In this document: in pieces, positions 6,427 through 6,926 of the stretch
Layout: every line of letters begins with the position of its first letter
Numbering within the stretch: the stretch's first letter is position 1
The notes under the pieces: generated by a model
What the model saw: the letters and a program-made list of their open reading frames with translations, nothing else
The model's database searches: none
What the model was told of the DNA's origin: nothing
Program-made: the position numbers and the translations under genes
NCBI GenBank assembly: GCA_002434595.1
Contig: DJKK01000329.1
Coordinates: 1-6,926, forward strand
DNA length: 6,926 bases
Source of the DNA: Alphaproteobacteria bacterium UBA6544
Lineage (GTDB): Bacteria; Pseudomonadota; Alphaproteobacteria; UBA8366
Direction: 5' to 3'

Positions 6427-6882
6427 ATGCCAGGCACAATGCAACTAGGTCACACCGTCATTTACGTTAGCGATCTCGATACGTCGCGCGAATGGTACCG
6501 CCAGCACCTCGGCATGACCGTCGTGGTTGAAAGTCCCGAACGGAACGGCTGCTTCCTCTCTTTCGGTAAAAATGACCACGACATCGCCCTGTTCGAAAAT
6601 CCCGTCGCCAAAGGTAAAGAGACCATCAATCACATCGCCCTGAAGTTCGATGGTTCTATCGCCGAACTCGCAGAATTCCGACAAGGCCTTATCGACGAAG
6701 GCGTCAACGTGCAGCGCACCGTGGATCACGGCGTCTCATACGGGATTTATTTCAATGACCCGGATGACCATTGCTGGGAAGTCTTCGTTGAGCGGGAACG
6801 CCCCGAAGCGAACCGCGTCGATGCCATGCGCGCGACTGGCGCGATGTCCGATCCGGTGGAGCTGGAGACCGTCGATGCCTGA
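6427..6882 (+). CDS. VOC-family (glyoxalase / extradiol dioxygenase fold) metalloenzyme
   Basis: A 151-residue single-domain protein of the vicinal oxygen chelate superfamily, made of two beta-alpha-beta-beta-beta modules. LGHTVIYVSDLDTSREWYRQHLGM (7-30) opens the first and INHIALKF (67-74) the second. Expected metal ligands are H9, H69 and E118. The stretch from V99 to E118 (VDHGVSYG, IYFNDPDDHCWE) closely follows the extradiol ring-cleavage dioxygenase signature. H101 and Y108 sit where that family has its catalytic His and Tyr, but D114 replaces the usual Gly or Pro. Residues 123-151 are an acidic, charged tail without recognised features. The protein probably binds Fe(II) or Mn(II) and acts on a small molecule in the cytoplasm. 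It follows hyuB by 88 bp on the same strand, so a role in the same pathway is plausible. Ring-cleaving dioxygenase, glyoxalase, epimerase and resistance-protein roles all remain possible. Confidence 0.9.
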   Translation: MPGTMQLGHTVIYVSDLDTSREWYRQHLGMTVVVESPERNGCFLSFGKNDHDIALFENPVAKGKETINHIALKFDGSIAELAEFRQGLIDEGVNVQRTVDHGVSYGIYFNDPDDHCWEVFVERERPEANRVDAMRATGAMSDPVELETVDA

Positions 6883-6900
6883 TCGACCCTAGTAGGTCGA
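6883..6900. repeat. Short inverted repeat after the VOC gene
   Basis: TCGACC (6883-6888) and GGTCGA (6895-6900) form a perfect 6-bp stem with a 6-nt loop directly after the VOC stop codon. This could be a weak transcription end or processing hairpin. No T-tract follows within the window, so I do not call it a Rho-independent terminator. The remaining bases to 6926 show no gene. Confidence 0.35.
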
Positions 6901-6926
6901 CAGCACACCCTTAACGATTTCAAACA

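Overview
The window is moderately GC-rich bacterial DNA that looks proteobacterial. An alphaproteobacterium is the best guess, based on codon preference and on the gene families together; this is inference, because there is no rRNA or other phylogenetic marker. It reads as a chromosomal catabolic or accessory stretch. I see no transposase, phage gene, CRISPR array, tRNA or rRNA.

Layout from left to right. (1) Positions 1-519 hold the C-terminal two thirds of a YfcG/YghU-like glutathione S-transferase, cut by the window edge. (2) Positions 532-1020 hold a decayed polysaccharide-deacetylase/PuuE-like gene. Its original start and stop regions can still be recognised, but it carries two small frameshifts and has lost most of its catalytic core. 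(3) On the minus strand, 1025-2215 encodes an intact YcaQ-family winged-helix DNA glycosylase, convergent with the pseudogene. (4) A 91-bp divergent intergenic region (2216-2306) is rich in palindromes and carries a candidate promoter. (5) hyuA (2307-4349) and hyuB (4353-6338) are a tightly coupled pair of the ATP-dependent hydantoinase/oxoprolinase superfamily. (6) An 88-bp spacer (6339-6426) contains a perfect 7-bp inverted repeat. (7) Positions 6427-6882 encode a single-domain VOC (glyoxalase/extradiol-dioxygenase fold) protein. The last 44 bp contain a short inverted repeat and no gene.

How the genes may work together: HyuA and HyuB are expected to form an ATP-driven enzyme that opens a cyclic amide such as a hydantoin or 5-oxoproline, or that carboxylates a ketone as the related acetone and acetophenone carboxylases do. 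The VOC protein is the natural candidate for a second step on the same substrate (isomerisation, epimerisation or ring cleavage). The GST and the dead deacetylase-like (ureide or cyclic-amide amidohydrolase-like) gene upstream fit a small-molecule catabolic neighbourhood. The YcaQ gene looks like an unrelated repair gene lying between them. The substrate cannot be read from the sequence.

The most notable observations are the layered decay of the deacetylase gene, the palindrome cluster with a promoter that would place the hyuA transcript start at or next to its ATG, and hexamers shared between the hyuA and VOC upstream regions. I do not see convincing evidence of a wholly new biological system here.
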